Counted from the first letter of the stretch, positions 1 to 10,325 are shown. The stretch: 64,000 nucleotides of DNA from Desulfococcus multivorans (GCF_001854245.1 NZ_CP015381.1:770001-834000); one strand, 5' to 3'. Made by a program: numbers and translations. Notes: a model not told the origin generated them from the sequence alone.

Positions 1-32
1 AGGACCTTTGACAGCAACAGCGGAGTGTGGTT

Positions 33-656
33 ATGGAACCCTTCCGGCCCCGCGTCATTTTTTTTCGCCGTCTAATCGTCGTTATATGTCTGATATCAAT
101 ACCTTGCCTTTTGTCCCTGAACAGCCGCCGAACCCACGCCGGCGACTCCGGCAACCTGTTGGAAAATGAGGTGTCGGTTTCTGAAATCGAGCCGGATCAG
201 CGGGGCGGCAAAGCCTACAGGCTTACCTATCGGGTGCCCGTGCCAATCGATGTGTACTGGCAATTCAAAACGGATTTCGACAATGATTTTCTGGTCAGCA
301 ACAAATTCATCCGCGAGCATCATTTCATTTCGCGCACCGGCGACACCGCCGTTACGGAAAATAAGTACATCCATGGCCCGGATGTGTTTTTCAGATGGCA
401 AACCACCATATTCCAGGATACCTATAATCTGGAGTTCGTCCTTTTAAATCCTGAAGCGTGCGGGCAGAAATTTCATTATGGGTCCATACAACTGGAACCG
501 GTGCCGGAAGGGACAAAAGTTACCCAGACGGCCTATTTCGACTTCTGGGGGGCCTCGTTTTGGGCGGCGTATCCCTGGGGGGGCGGGATGACGGACTTTC
601 TGACATACACGGCACATTGGGAGCAGGATGTTGTCATGCGCCTCAAGAATCGCTGA
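33..656 (+). CDS. Exported SRPBCC-like protein of unknown function
   Basis: The protein begins with a basic stretch and one hydrophobic segment (about residues 12-30) that looks like a signal peptide or anchor. The rest resembles an SRPBCC/START-like ligand-binding fold: a beta-rich domain with a 'YRVPVPIDVYWQFKTDFDN' entry and a 'VTQTAYFDFWG' strand, as in polyketide cyclase-like proteins. No catalytic residues can be assigned. The in-frame ATG at 33 is preferred over GTG at 27 because GGAG at 22-25 is then well spaced. It is followed after 37 bp by a lipoprotein gene on the same strand, so the two may form an envelope-related operon. The family assignment rests on pattern only. Confidence 0.55.
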   Translation: MEPFRPRVIFFRRLIVVICLISIPCLLSLNSRRTHAGDSGNLLENEVSVSEIEPDQRGGKAYRLTYRVPVPIDVYWQFKTDFDNDFLVSNKFIREHHFISRTGDTAVTENKYIHGPDVFFRWQTTIFQDTYNLEFVLLNPEACGQKFHYGSIQLEPVPEGTKVTQTAYFDFWGASFWAAYPWGGGMTDFLTYTAHWEQDVVMRLKNR

Positions 657-693
657 TTCAATGAATCCGACAAACATCGGAGGAGAGGGGAAG

Positions 694-2199
694 ATGCCGG
701 GGCGCAGGTGCCTGAGCCTTTGGCCTTTCTTTGTTGTCGCGTTTTTTGCGCTTCATCTGGCGGGTTGTGCCGTCGTTTCCCGCCCCACCCGATCGCTTCG
801 TTATGGTGACGCCGATGCGCCGGGCCGTTGCGCTGAATTTTTTGCATCCATGGATCAACAGGCATCGAAAGCTCGAGTACTTGACGCCGGAGCCTTCAGG
901 GTCAGAGGCTACCCCTACTTGAGGGTGAACCGCTTTCTGGCATCCTTTCGGAACGAGGTCGCCGGAAATGACGCTTTCGCTGCATGGGTCAATCGGATGC
1001 AGGCTCTGGATCAGGAAGCCCGCAGAGCTGAAATTGCCAATCTGCCTAGGGCGGTTGCCGGCTCCTCAACCGCATCGGCGGATCAGGCCGAACTCAACCT
1101 CAGGGTAGCCTGTTGCGGCAATCTTTTAAAAGCGGCGGATTTCAATGACGGGGAAAAGCAGGCAGCGCTGCAGAAAAACGTCACTGTACCCGATGAATAC
1201 CTGGTGGCCCCCCGGGTCCTGGGACTCTACCCCCTGACCGGTTTGCTGGTGTCCCATGGGGTGTCGAACTGGCATGCCGAGGTGCGCCGGACCTTCTCCA
1301 CAGAGCCGCCGGTCGGCCGGCAATCCATTCGTTATGCACCCGAGAATAGCAGTCAATGGGCAGACCCGGGCCAGATCGTAAAGCGGGTCAAGCGCGATGC
1401 CCTGGGAATACCGAACTATCCGCCTTCCGCACGAAAGGCGCTTTTCAGCGCTTTCGCACCCATCTGGGAGGTTCGGTCGGCGGCCGGATACGATCGAATC
1501 GGCGAGCCGTCCTGGGCCGCCGGAAGCGAACTCACCATCGATACCCGGAAGCATGTCACCTACACACTCCTGTCCTTTACCCGTTTCGGGGAAGAGATCC
1601 TTACCCAGCTCAATTACATCATCTGGTTTCCCGAACGGCCCAGGGCGAATGCGCTTGACCTGTACGGCGGGCTGCTGGATGGGGTGAACTATCGCGTGAC
1701 ACTGGATAACGACGGTGAACCGCTGCTTTACGAAACCATTCACAATTGCGGGTGCTATTACAAGGCTTACCCCACCCGAAGGCTTAAAGTGCGCAAAGAA
1801 ATCGACTATGCTGAAAAGCCCCTGATCCTCCAGGCGCCCGACCTGACGCCGTCAAAGGAAACGATGGCTGTGGCTATGGAAAGCCGGACACATTACGTCC
1901 GGCACCTTTACCCGATACCCCGCCTGATGCAGCTTGAAACGGCACGGTATTCATTTGCGGACTATAACCGGCTTCGCAGCCTTCCGCTTCCCGGAGGCGG
2001 GCACCGGAGCATGTTCGGAGAAGACAGTCTTGCGCCGGGAAGCGAGCGGCTGGAAAGATTGATTCTATGGCCGACAGGGGTTGTATCCCCCGGTGCCATG
2101 CGTCAGTGGGGAAGACATGCCGTGGCCTTCGTAGGAAAGTGGCATTTTGACGATCCGTTTGCATTGGAAAAGATGTTCACCAAAGCGGATTGCGAGTGA
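694..2199 (+). CDS. Large lipoprotein of unknown function
   Basis: A 501-residue protein with a lipoprotein signal peptide: a basic start, a hydrophobic core and an LAGC lipobox (Cys25), so it is probably anchored in the outer or inner membrane. The mature part is soluble, has several Trp/Tyr-rich strands and a conserved-looking 'HNCGCYYKAYP' segment in the C-terminal half, but I recognise no named domain. The open frame extends back to 628, but ATG at 694 is chosen because the strong GGAGGAGAGG sequence (679-688) precedes it and it places the signal peptide at the N terminus. It lies 37 bp after the SRPBCC-like gene and is probably cotranscribed with it. Confidence 0.65.
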   Translation: MPGRRCLSLWPFFVVAFFALHLAGCAVVSRPTRSLRYGDADAPGRCAEFFASMDQQASKARVLDAGAFRVRGYPYLRVNRFLASFRNEVAGNDAFAAWVNRMQALDQEARRAEIANLPRAVAGSSTASADQAELNLRVACCGNLLKAADFNDGEKQAALQKNVTVPDEYLVAPRVLGLYPLTGLLVSHGVSNWHAEVRRTFSTEPPVGRQSIRYAPENSSQWADPGQIVKRVKRDALGIPNYPPSARKALFSAFAPIWEVRSAAGYDRIGEPSWAAGSELTIDTRKHVTYTLLSFTRFGEEILTQLNYIIWFPERPRANALDLYGGLLDGVNYRVTLDNDGEPLLYETIHNCGCYYKAYPTRRLKVRKEIDYAEKPLILQAPDLTPSKETMAVAMESRTHYVRHLYPIPRLMQLETARYSFADYNRLRSLPLPGGGHRSMFGEDSLAPGSERLERLILWPTGVVSPGAMRQWGRHAVAFVGKWHFDDPFALEKMFTKADCE

Positions 2200-2271
2200 T
2201 GCGGCAAGCCGTGTTTCACCCCCTGTGAAGCGTTGGTGGATCAGCTTTAATGTCGATAACGCATTATTTTT

Positions 2272-2353
2272 TTAAAAGCTCAACTTTCGACTTTCATAGG
2301 CCGGCACCTCTTTCCGGTTACCATCATGAAAGTCGAAAGTTGAATTAAAAGCT
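2272..2353. repeat. Hairpin of two inverted 18-bp repeats inside a 9-bp direct repeat
   Basis: Two exact inverted copies of ATGAAAGTCGAAAGTTGA lie at 2280-2297 (minus sense) and 2326-2343 (plus sense), separated by 28 bp. The unit is bracketed by identical TTAAAAGCT at 2272-2280 and 2345-2353, which looks like a target-site duplication around a roughly 64-bp MITE-like element. The ends also fit the simple integron-type patterns RYYYAAC (GCTCAAC, 2278-2284) and GTTRRRY (GTTGAAT, 2339-2345). Single plus-sense copies of the repeat recur at 4001 and 11600. The rest of the 2200-2553 gap shows no gene. Confidence 0.7.
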
Positions 2354-2553
2354 GAATGACCGCCGGATACTTGAAGTGACGTTACAGCTGCTATATACCA
2401 TTTCCCTGAACGGACATACGGCGATGTCTTCGAGAATCGGCCCACGGTTGTCTGGAGCGGTATGGGAACGAACCATTTTTTCCCGGCATCGCCCGATGAA
2501 TACCGAAAGTCGAATGGATGATATGAAGGAATTGTGGGAAAAGGAGAGAATCG

Positions 2554-3339
2554 ATGGAGATACAAGAGAAAAAAATTCTGGTGACCGGCGCAAACGGCGG
2601 CATCGGGACGGCACTTGTCAAGGCCTTGCTGGACAAAGGGGCCGCAAAGGTCTATGCGGCGGCCCGAAGCACTGAAGCGGTTGCCGGACGGGTGTCTGGG
2701 GGTGCCGGCCGGGTTGTTGCGGTCCGACTGGATATCACCGATGAGGACAGTGTCGCGGCAGCAGCGGAACAGTGCGGCGACAGCGATCTGGTCATCAACA
2801 ATGCCGGGGTGAACCGGTGTGTGGGATTGCTCGCCCCCGACGGAATGGCCGCCGCCCGCCGGGAGATGGCGGTCAACTTTTTCGGCACCCTCGCAGTCTG
2901 CAGGGCCTTCGCACCGATGATGGCCGCCCGCGGCAGCGGCGTCATCGCCAATGTCTGCTCCATCATCGGCATGGTCAACCTGCCGGTCAACGGCACCTAC
3001 TGCGCCTCCAAGGCGGCCGTCCATTCTCTCATACAGGGGCTGCGGGCCGAACTGGCTCCCAAAGGGGTGCGGGTGGTCGGCATCTACCCCGGTCCGGTGG
3101 ATACCCGGATGACCGCCGGTCAGGAGATGCCCAAGGCAACCCCCGAGCAGGTGGCCGCAGCTATCGTGGCGGGCCTGGAAGGGGATGCCGAGGAGATTTT
3201 TCCCGATCCGATGTCCCAGGAGGTCCATCAGGGTCTGCTGAAGGACCCCAAACAGGTGGAGCGGGAATTCGCGCAGATGATTCCGGCAGCTGCAACAGAG
3301 GGCCCTGCGAAGTCTGGCGGCGGATCTGGAAAAGTGTAA
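2554..3339 (+). CDS. Short-chain dehydrogenase/reductase (SDR)
   Basis: A classical SDR oxidoreductase of 261 residues. The cofactor motif TGANGGIG is at residues 11-18, NNAG at 82-85, the catalytic Ser at about 136 and the YxxxK motif at Tyr149/Lys153, followed by the usual 'YPGPVDTRM' segment. It should reduce or oxidise a carbonyl/alcohol substrate with NAD(P)(H) in the cytoplasm; the substrate cannot be deduced. The ATG at 2554 is preceded by AAGGAGAG. The C terminus has a Gly/Ser/Ala-rich tail beyond the usual fold. A short lipoprotein gene follows 63 bp downstream. Confidence 0.85.
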   Translation: MEIQEKKILVTGANGGIGTALVKALLDKGAAKVYAAARSTEAVAGRVSGGAGRVVAVRLDITDEDSVAAAAEQCGDSDLVINNAGVNRCVGLLAPDGMAAARREMAVNFFGTLAVCRAFAPMMAARGSGVIANVCSIIGMVNLPVNGTYCASKAAVHSLIQGLRAELAPKGVRVVGIYPGPVDTRMTAGQEMPKATPEQVAAAIVAGLEGDAEEIFPDPMSQEVHQGLLKDPKQVEREFAQMIPAAATEGPAKSGGGSGKV

Positions 3340-3402
3340 TGACGGGGATTTTGGAAATGGTCATGGAGAAAAGAGGAAAATATTGGCGGAGGAGATGAGC
3401 AG

Positions 3403-3804
3403 ATGAAAAAAACAGGTTTTTTGATCGCGTTTCTTTTTTTAACGGGTTGCGCAAGCGGTCCTGTTCTGTATCCCAATGCGCATCTCCAGAGGGTCGGTGA
3501 GACGCAGGCCCAAAAGGATGTTGCGCTGTGTGAGGCCCAGGCCGATGCGTATGTCAAATCCGACGCGGGCATTGCGGCGGCCAAAAGTATGGCCATTGGC
3601 GGGGCGGGGGGCGCCGTGGTCGGGGGCGCCGTAGGGGCTGTGACGGGCAACCTGGGGAGAGGCGCTGGTGTCGGCGCTGCCGCCGGCGCTGCGACGGGAT
3701 TGGTGCAGGGGATCGTCCGGGCTTCTGAACCGAGCCCCGTATTCAAGAACTTCATGATCCGGTGTCTATCGGAAAAAGGGTATGAGGTCATCGGATGGGA
3801 ATGA
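3403..3804 (+). CDS. Glycine-zipper lipoprotein
   Basis: A small 133-residue lipoprotein: signal peptide with lipobox LTGC (Cys16), then a short polar region with 'ALCEAQADAYV', then a long Gly/Ala-rich block (about residues 65-105) with repeated GGAxGAxxGG spacing typical of glycine-zipper membrane segments. Such proteins are usually envelope associated; the precise role is unknown. A Cys in 'MIRCLSEKGYEVIGW' near the end is typical of this kind of protein. It follows the SDR gene on the same strand. Confidence 0.75.
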   Translation: MKKTGFLIAFLFLTGCASGPVLYPNAHLQRVGETQAQKDVALCEAQADAYVKSDAGIAAAKSMAIGGAGGAVVGGAVGAVTGNLGRGAGVGAAAGAATGLVQGIVRASEPSPVFKNFMIRCLSEKGYEVIGWE

Positions 3805-4000
3805 CGACCAGCGCCGTGGGGCAGCTCGTCACTGCTTTCCGGTCGCCGTCACGGCCGTGGGATTATGAATCGGCTTTGAAACAAACGGGTCTTGAGATTC
3901 GGCGTCAATCCTGTTAAATTTCATAAAATGTTTTTCCCGTTGATCATGGGATGTTTCAGAGGATGTTTCAGAAAAGCACGACTTGCTTCAGGTCACGATC

Positions 4001-4018
4001 ATGAAAGTCGAAAGTTGA
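4001..4018 (+). repeat. Copy of the ATGAAAGTCGAAAGTTGA dispersed repeat
   Basis: An exact copy of the 18-bp unit seen twice at 2280-2343, in plus orientation, followed by AT so that the end again fits GTTRRRY. It lies 34 bp upstream of the alpha/beta hydrolase start and so at the left border of the hydrolase-Wadjet block. No inverted partner is visible nearby. The rest of the 3805-4052 gap shows no gene. Confidence 0.75.
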
Positions 4019-4052
4019 ATAAGTATTTGATTCAGTCTTGAAGGTTGAGGAA

Positions 4053-4832
4053 ATGAATTTTGTTACTGTCCAGGGCCGCCGCATCGAAGTTGCGAGGCTC
4101 TCGTCCGCCCGTCCCCGGCAGGGATATCCCACCATCGTGTTTCTCCATGAAGGCCTGGGTTCTGTCGCGATGTGGCGAGACTTTCCGCAGCAGGTTGCCG
4201 ATGCCGTCGGGTGCGATGCGGTGGTCTATTCCCGCTACGGCTACGGCAACTCCGATCCCCTCGTTCAGCCCCGCGACGTGCGCTTCATGCATGATGAGGG
4301 ATTGAACGCCCTGCCCGAGCTGCTCGACAAACTTTCCATTGAACGGCCCATTCTTTTTGGCCACAGCGACGGGGCGTCCATCGCTCTGATTCATGCCGGG
4401 GGGGCGAAGCGGCCCCTGGCCGGCGTGATCGTCATGGCGCCGCACGTGCTGATCGAGGACGTCTGCATCGACAGCATCAAGGCGATCAAGAGGGTTTACG
4501 ACGATCCCAAAACCCGACTGAGAGAGCGTCTCGCCAGGTTCCATGCCGACGTCGATTCCGCTTTCAGAGGGTGGAACGACATCTGGCTGGATCCGGAACT
4601 TCCCTCCTGGAACATCGAGGCGTATCTCCCGGCCATCGATTGCCCGATCCTGGCGATACAGGGCGAGGACGATGCTTACGGCACCATGGATCAGATCGAC
4701 TGCATCGCCCGGCAGGCCGGGGATGTCCGGCTGCTCAAACTGGCTGATTGCGGTCATTCCCCCCACAAGGACAAGCCTGCCGAGGTGCTTGACGCGGTGA
4801 CCGCTTTCGTTGAACGAATCGTGAAAACCTGA
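4053..4832 (+). CDS. Alpha/beta hydrolase
   Basis: A 259-residue alpha/beta-hydrolase-fold enzyme. The nucleophile elbow is GHSDGA (Ser105), the oxyanion region 'LHEGLGS' lies near the N terminus, and Asp206 ('QGEDDAYG') and His235 ('CGHSPHKD') complete the triad. It has the size of small esterases and C-C hydrolases; the substrate is unknown. ATG at 4053 is preferred to the upstream TTG at 4038 because GGTTGAGG precedes it. It lies 60 bp upstream of jetA on the same strand, so it may be transcribed with the Wadjet operon, although it is not a known Wadjet subunit. Confidence 0.85.
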   Translation: MNFVTVQGRRIEVARLSSARPRQGYPTIVFLHEGLGSVAMWRDFPQQVADAVGCDAVVYSRYGYGNSDPLVQPRDVRFMHDEGLNALPELLDKLSIERPILFGHSDGASIALIHAGGAKRPLAGVIVMAPHVLIEDVCIDSIKAIKRVYDDPKTRLRERLARFHADVDSAFRGWNDIWLDPELPSWNIEAYLPAIDCPILAIQGEDDAYGTMDQIDCIARQAGDVRLLKLADCGHSPHKDKPAEVLDAVTAFVERIVKT

Positions 4833-4892
4833 TCCGATATCGATTCCGGTTGCAGAGCGAATGGGAAAGGGGAAATACCGGCGAGCCCGGCC

Positions 4893-6341
4893 ATGAATTT
4901 CGACTATAACGCCCTTGATCACCTCCGTCAGACCCATCCGGCCTGGCGTCTCCTGTGCGCCAAGTATGCGCCCCTGACGGCAAGTTTCCTTCACCGGGTG
5001 TTCATCGTCCCCAATGTGCGCATCCTGGCGGAGGCCGATCTGGTCGAGGCGCTGGAGGACGAGCTCTTCGTTCTGCGGGAACAGATGGGGAATGATGCTT
5101 TTCCCGGTTCGGCGCGGAGCTATCTCACCGATTGGGCGGATAACGACAAGGGGTGGCTTCGCAAATTCTATCCTCCCGGGACCGACGAGCCGCACTATGA
5201 CCTGACGCCGGCCTCCGAAAAGGCCCTGGCCTGGCTGGAGGGTTTGACCGACCGGGCCTTTGTGGGCACCGAGTCGCGCCTTCTTACCCTGTTCGAGCTG
5301 CTGCGGCAGATGAGCGAGGGGACCCAGACCGATCCCGAGGCCCGGATCGCCGAGCTCAAGCGGCGCCGCGACGAGATCGACGGCGAGATCGACCGGATCC
5401 TTGCCGGAGACATCCCGCTGCTCGACGATACGGCGCTGAAGGATCGATTCCAGCAGTTTCTGCAATTGGCCCGGGAACTGTTGACCGATTTTCGCGAGGT
5501 AGAGCACAACTTCCGCGTCCTCGACCGACGGGTGCGGGAGCGCATCGCTCTCTGGGAGGGGGGCAAGGGGGCGCTGCTCGAGGAGATCATGAGCGAGCGC
5601 GACGCCATCGCCGATTCGGACCAGGGGAGAAGCTTTCGCGCCTTCTGGGATTTTCTCATGTCCCAGTCCCGGCAGGAGGAGCTGAGCCGCCTCCTGGAGG
5701 AGGTTCTGGCCCTTCCGCCAATCCAGGCCATGCAACCGGAGCCGCGTCTGTACCGGGTGCATTACGACTGGCTGGAGGCCGGCGAGCACACCCAGCGCAC
5801 CGTGGCCCGCCTGTCGGAGCAGCTGCGGCGGTTTCTCGACGATCAGGCCTGGCTGGAGAATCGGCGTATCATGGACATCCTGCATCATATTGAAACCCGG
5901 GCCCTGGCGCTCCGGGAAACCATTCCGCAGGGGGATTTCATGTCCCTGGCCGAAACCGGCGCCGACATCGATCTGCCCCTGGAGCGGCCCCTGTTCCGTC
6001 CGGCGGTTCAGAATCGAATTACCGAGACGGCCGTCGACGAAGGGGACGCCGAGGTCGATACAGGGGTGCTTTTTTCCCAGGTCGTCGTCGATCGGGCCGA
6101 GCTGTCCGGGTATATCCGGCGGGAGCTCCAGATGCGGGATCAGGTCAGCCTCGGTGAAATCGTCGCCCGGCATCCCCTGCGTCACGGCCTGGCCGAGGTG
6201 GTCGTCTATCTGCAACTGGCTTCGGAATGGCCCTGGACCACCGTGGACGAAGAACACCGGGAGCGGCTGCGTTGGCGCACCGAAACGGGCCGCGTCCGGG
6301 AGGCGATCTTGCCGCGCGTCATTTTATTGAGGAACGGATGA
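4893..6341 (+). CDS. jetA: Wadjet subunit JetA (DUF3375, kleisin-like)
   Basis: A 482-residue protein matching the DUF3375 family: the N-terminal segment 'LRQTHPAWRLL...FLHRVF' and acidic helical central region are characteristic. In type I Wadjet, JetA is the kleisin that links the heads of the SMC-like JetC dimer and binds JetB; the complex extrudes DNA loops and recognises small circular plasmids, which JetD then cleaves. The identity is strongly supported by the gene order that follows: DUF4194 protein, SMC-like ATPase, Toprim protein. The stop codon overlaps the start of jetB (ATGATG at 6338-6343), so translation is coupled. Confidence 0.93.
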   Translation: MNFDYNALDHLRQTHPAWRLLCAKYAPLTASFLHRVFIVPNVRILAEADLVEALEDELFVLREQMGNDAFPGSARSYLTDWADNDKGWLRKFYPPGTDEPHYDLTPASEKALAWLEGLTDRAFVGTESRLLTLFELLRQMSEGTQTDPEARIAELKRRRDEIDGEIDRILAGDIPLLDDTALKDRFQQFLQLARELLTDFREVEHNFRVLDRRVRERIALWEGGKGALLEEIMSERDAIADSDQGRSFRAFWDFLMSQSRQEELSRLLEEVLALPPIQAMQPEPRLYRVHYDWLEAGEHTQRTVARLSEQLRRFLDDQAWLENRRIMDILHHIETRALALRETIPQGDFMSLAETGADIDLPLERPLFRPAVQNRITETAVDEGDAEVDTGVLFSQVVVDRAELSGYIRRELQMRDQVSLGEIVARHPLRHGLAEVVVYLQLASEWPWTTVDEEHRERLRWRTETGRVREAILPRVILLRNG

Positions 6342-6967
6342 TGGAAACGAATGCTGTCGGAACGAACCTGTCCGACGAGTCGCCATACGAGCTGTCGGCC
6401 GTCGTGATTCCCCTGCTCAAAGGGATCATCTACCAGGAAGACAGCCCGGCGCTTTGGCTCGCCCTCGTCAATCTGCAGGCCGGGGTGCGGGATTATGTCG
6501 CCGTGCTCGGACTGGAGTTGATGCTCGACGAGGCCGAGGGATACGCGTTTCTGCGCTCCCGGGAGGAGGACCCCGACGTCGCCGGCACGCCCCGCCTTGT
6601 CGCGCGGCGACAGCTTTCCTATCCGGTCAGCCTCCTGCTGGCACTGCTGCGCAAGAAACTGGCGGAGTTCGACGCCGGCGGCGCCGATACCCGGTTGATT
6701 CTTTCCCGGGACGAGGTGGTGGAACTGATCCGCATTTTTCTCCCCGCCGGAAGCAATGAGACCCGGCTGATCGATCAGATCGACACCCATCTCAACAAGA
6801 TCGCCCAACTCGGTTTTGTGCGACGCCTGCGTGGTCAAAAACAGATGATCGAAGTGCGGCGGATTCTCAAGGCCTTCGTCGATGCCCAGTGGCTGTCCGA
6901 TTTTGACCGGCGTCTGGCTGAATATCGGGAAGAGACGGCCGGAACCCGGGAGACGACCGATGATTGA
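6338..6967 (+). CDS. jetB: Wadjet subunit JetB (DUF4194, KITE-like)
   Basis: A 209-residue protein of the DUF4194 type, with tandem winged-helix-like segments ('[15 protein letters not shown]', '[17 protein letters not shown]'), the KITE-like partner of the JetA kleisin in the Wadjet condensin. The reading frame is open further upstream, but the start is placed at 6338 (or 6341) where it overlaps the jetA stop in the ATGA manner. It overlaps jetC by 8 bp. Tight coupling with jetA and jetC indicates production in stoichiometric amounts. Confidence 0.92.
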   Translation: MMETNAVGTNLSDESPYELSAVVIPLLKGIIYQEDSPALWLALVNLQAGVRDYVAVLGLELMLDEAEGYAFLRSREEDPDVAGTPRLVARRQLSYPVSLLLALLRKKLAEFDAGGADTRLILSRDEVVELIRIFLPAGSNETRLIDQIDTHLNKIAQLGFVRRLRGQKQMIEVRRILKAFVDAQWLSDFDRRLAEYREETAGTRETTDD

Positions 6968-9900
6968 AACGCAGGAACTCGAATTCATCAAAGACGACCG
7001 GCTGGCGGGATTTCGTCTGCAGCGCCTCGAGGTGTTCAACTGGGGAACCTTTGACAGACGGGTCTGGACCCTGCGGCTGGACGGAAGGAACGGGCTGCTG
7101 ACGGGGGATATCGGGTCCGGGAAATCGACGATGGTCGATGCGGTGACCACGCTGCTGGTGCCGAGCCGGCGTATCACCTACAACAAGGCGGCCGGCGCGG
7201 ATGCCCGGGAGCGCTCCCTCAGATCCTACGTGCTGGGTTATTACAAATCGGAGCGGCAGGCAACCCTCGGCAGCGCCAAACCGGTCGCCCTTCGCGACGC
7301 CAATACCTATTCGGTCATTCTGGGGGTTTTTCACAATGCGGGTTACGGCAAGACGGTCACCCTGGCCCAGGTTTTCTGGATGAAGGATAGCGCGGGCCAA
7401 CCTGATCGGCTCTATGCCGCCTGCGAGGGAGATCTTTCTATTGCGACCGATTTTTCGAATTTCGGCGCCGATATGACCGGGCTTCGAAAGCGTCTGCGCA
7501 AGGCCGATATCAAGCTGTTTAACAGTTTCCCCCCCTATGGGGCCTGGTTTCGACGGCGCTTCGGCATTGACAACGAACAGGCCCTGGACCTGTTCCTCCA
7601 GACCGTATCCCTCAAGTCGGTGGGAAACCTCACGGATTTCGTTCGCACCCACATGCTCGAACCCTTTGATGTGGACGTGCGCATCACTGCCCTCATACAG
7701 CATTTCGATGACCTCAACAGGGCGCACGAGGCGGTCCTCAAGGCCAAAAGACAGGTCGAGATGCTCACGCCCTTGGTGGCTGACTGCGACCGCCACGGAG
7801 AACTGGTGCAGGCGGTCGACGGCCTGCGGGCCTGCCGCGAAGCGCTCTCCCCCTGGTTTGCCGGGCAAAAGCTGGGGCTGCTGGAAAAGCGTCTGACCCT
7901 TTTGCAGGAAAATCTGGCGCGGCATACGGTCGTAATCGAGCGCCTGGAGGAGCAGCGTCGGGTATACCAGGGGCGTGAGCGTGAATTGCGTCGCAGCATA
8001 GCTGAAAACGGCGGCGATCGCATCGACCGGATCGGCGCTGAAATATCGCACCAGAAAGCGTCTCTTGAGCGCCGAAAGGCCAAGGCGGACCGCTATGCGG
8101 AGCTGGTGCGCTCCCTGGACAGGGTTCCTGCGACGAACCCGGAGGACTTCCTTGTTCAGCAGCGGGATTTCGAGGCTCTGCGGGAAGCGGCGGTGATCGC
8201 GGAAGATCGGGTGCTCAACGACCTCAATGCCCTGGGGGTCTCCTTCGCCCAGGAGCGCAGGGAACATGAAAGGCTTCAAGAGGAGATCACCGGTTTGAAG
8301 TCGCGCCGCACCAATATCGATGAAAAACAGATCGCCATGCGCCGGATGCTGTGCGGCGCGGTGAACCTGGCTGAAGTCGATCTCCCCTTTGCCGGCGAGC
8401 TGTTGCAGGTGCGCGAAGCGGCACGGGACTGGGAGGGGGCCATCGAGCGGCTGCTGCACAATTTCGGGCTTTCCCTGCTGGTGCCCGACCGGCATTACGC
8501 AAAAGTCGCCGACTGGGTGGACCGGACGTACCTGAAGGGTCGGCTGGTCTATTTCCGGGTGCGGAAGCCCCGCCGGGGGAATGCCGTACCCCCGCACCCC
8601 GATGCATTGACGGGGAAACTGGCGATCAAAACCGATTCCCCTTATTACGCCTGGTTGGAACAGGAGATCACCCACCGTTTCGACGTGGTCTGTTGTGCCG
8701 ATCAGGATGCCTTTCGGCGTGAGCGTAAAGCCGTGACGAAGGCGGGTCAGATCAAGATGCCGGGTGAGCGCCATGAAAAGGACGACCGCCACCGTCTCGA
8801 CGACCGCCGCCGCTATGTGCTGGGTTGGAGCAACGCCGCCAAAATCGCCGCTCTGGAGGAGAGCGCCCGCCGCGGCGAAGACCGGCTGACTGAACTCGGC
8901 AGCCGGATCGCCGACTTGCAGAAGGAACAGAAGCAGATCCGGGAACGCCTGGGGACCTTCTTCAAGATCAACGAGCACAAGGAATTTCGCGATCTCGACT
9001 GGCAACCGGCGGCCGTGGCGATCGCCCGGCTCGAAGCGGAGAAACGGGAGCTGGAGGCGGCTTCCGACCTCCTGCAGACCCTGGCCGCGCAGCTCGAGAC
9101 CCTGGAGGGGGATCTGGCGGCCGTCGAGCGCCGGCTGGACCAGCGCAAGGACAACCGTTCCGAGACCCGGGAAAAGATGCGGGCCGCCGAGGCACAGCGG
9201 GAACAGACCGCCCGGCTTCTGGAAGGGTCCGGCGGCGAGGCCTCGGCCCGGTTCGGGCAGTTGGAGACCCTGTGCATGGAAGCACTCGGCGAGCATCGGC
9301 TGACCGTCGAGTCCTGTGACCATCGCGAACGGGAGATGCGGGACTGGCTTCGAGGGAAAATCGATGCCGAGGAGAAGAAGGTCGCGCGCCTCCGGGAAAA
9401 AATCATCAGGGCGATGACCGAATACAAGGAAGCGTGGAAACTGGAAACCCGGGACGTGGATGTCAGCGTCGCGGCCGGCTTCGAATACCGGGCCATGCTC
9501 GATCGGCTGCGCGCCGACGATCTGCCGCGATTCGAGGCGCGCTTCAAGGAACTTCTCAACGAGAACACCATCCGCGAGGTGGCCAACTTCCAGTCCCAAC
9601 TGGCGCGGGAGCGGGAGACCATCAAGGAGCGCATCGCCCGAATCAACGGGTCGCTATTCCAAATCGACTACAATCCCGGCCGCTACATCACCCTCGATGC
9701 CCAGGCGACCCTCGATGCCGACGTCCGTGACTTTCAGACCGAACTGCGGGCCTGTACCGAAGGGGCCCTGACCGGATCGGAAGACGCCCAGTACTCCGAG
9801 GCGAAATTCCTGCAGGTGCGACGGATCATCGAGCGGTTTCGGGGGCGCGAGGAGCATACCGAGCTGGACCGGCGCTGGACGGCCAAGGTCACCGACGTGC

Positions 9901-10325
9901 GCAACTGGTTTGTCTTTGCCGCCAGTGAACGCCGGCGTGAGGACGACAGTGAACATGAACATTACGCCGATTCCGGCGGCAAGTCAGGGGGGCAGAAGGA
10001 GAAACTCGCCTATACGGTCCTCGCCGCCAGCCTGGCCTACCAGTTCGGCCTCGAATGGGGGGCGGTCCGATCGCGCTCCTTCCGCTTCGTGGTGATCGAC
10101 GAAGCCTTCGGGCGCGGTTCGGATGAATCGACCCATTACGGCCTGCAGTTGTTCGACCAACTCAATCTGCAGTTGCTCATCGTCACGCCGCTCCAGAAGA
10201 TTCACGTCATCGAACCCTTTGTCGCCATGGTCGGGTTTGTGCACAACGGGGACGGGCGTTGCTCGGTCTTGCGCAACCTCAGCATCGAGGACTACCGCGC
10301 CGAAAAGCGGCGGCTTCAGACATGA
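6960..10325 (+). CDS. jetC: Wadjet subunit JetC (SMC-like ATPase)
   Basis: A 1121-residue SMC/MukB/SbcC-like ATPase, the motor of Wadjet. The N-terminal head has Walker [10 protein letters not shown] (Lys55, Ser56). Two long coiled-coil arms (about residues 300-480 and 640-880) flank a globular hinge region (about 500-640). The C-terminal head carries the ABC signature SGGQK (1009-1013) and Walker B VVIDEA (Asp1047, Glu1048). All ATPase residues are present, so it appears functional. The start at 6960 overlaps jetB by 8 bp, and the stop overlaps jetD by 4 bp (ATGA at 10322). Confidence 0.94.
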   Translation: MIETQELEFIKDDRLAGFRLQRLEVFNWGTFDRRVWTLRLDGRNGLLTGDIGSGKSTMVDAVTTLLVPSRRITYNKAAGADARERSLRSYVLGYYKSERQATLGSAKPVALRDANTYSVILGVFHNAGYGKTVTLAQVFWMKDSAGQPDRLYAACEGDLSIATDFSNFGADMTGLRKRLRKADIKLFNSFPPYGAWFRRRFGIDNEQALDLFLQTVSLKSVGNLTDFVRTHMLEPFDVDVRITALIQHFDDLNRAHEAVLKAKRQVEMLTPLVADCDRHGELVQAVDGLRACREALSPWFAGQKLGLLEKRLTLLQENLARHTVVIERLEEQRRVYQGRERELRRSIAENGGDRIDRIGAEISHQKASLERRKAKADRYAELVRSLDRVPATNPEDFLVQQRDFEALREAAVIAEDRVLNDLNALGVSFAQERREHERLQEEITGLKSRRTNIDEKQIAMRRMLCGAVNLAEVDLPFAGELLQVREAARDWEGAIERLLHNFGLSLLVPDRHYAKVADWVDRTYLKGRLVYFRVRKPRRGNAVPPHPDALTGKLAIKTDSPYYAWLEQEITHRFDVVCCADQDAFRRERKAVTKAGQIKMPGERHEKDDRHRLDDRRRYVLGWSNAAKIAALEESARRGEDRLTELGSRIADLQKEQKQIRERLGTFFKINEHKEFRDLDWQPAAVAIARLEAEKRELEAASDLLQTLAAQLETLEGDLAAVERRLDQRKDNRSETREKMRAAEAQREQTARLLEGSGGEASARFGQLETLCMEALGEHRLTVESCDHREREMRDWLRGKIDAEEKKVARLREKIIRAMTEYKEAWKLETRDVDVSVAAGFEYRAMLDRLRADDLPRFEARFKELLNENTIREVANFQSQLARERETIKERIARINGSLFQIDYNPGRYITLDAQATLDADVRDFQTELRACTEGALTGSEDAQYSEAKFLQVRRIIERFRGREEHTELDRRWTAKVTDVRNWFVFAASERRREDDSEHEHYADSGGKSGGQKEKLAYTVLAASLAYQFGLEWGAVRSRSFRFVVIDEAFGRGSDESTHYGLQLFDQLNLQLLIVTPLQKIHVIEPFVAMVGFVHNGDGRCSVLRNLSIEDYRAEKRRLQT

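Noticed and set aside
6867-9599. Very long open frame on the minus strand opposite jetC
   Set aside because: It is an antisense shadow caused by GC-rich codon use: composition is low-complexity, no domain or ribosome-binding site is evident, and jetC on the plus strand has complete ATPase motifs.
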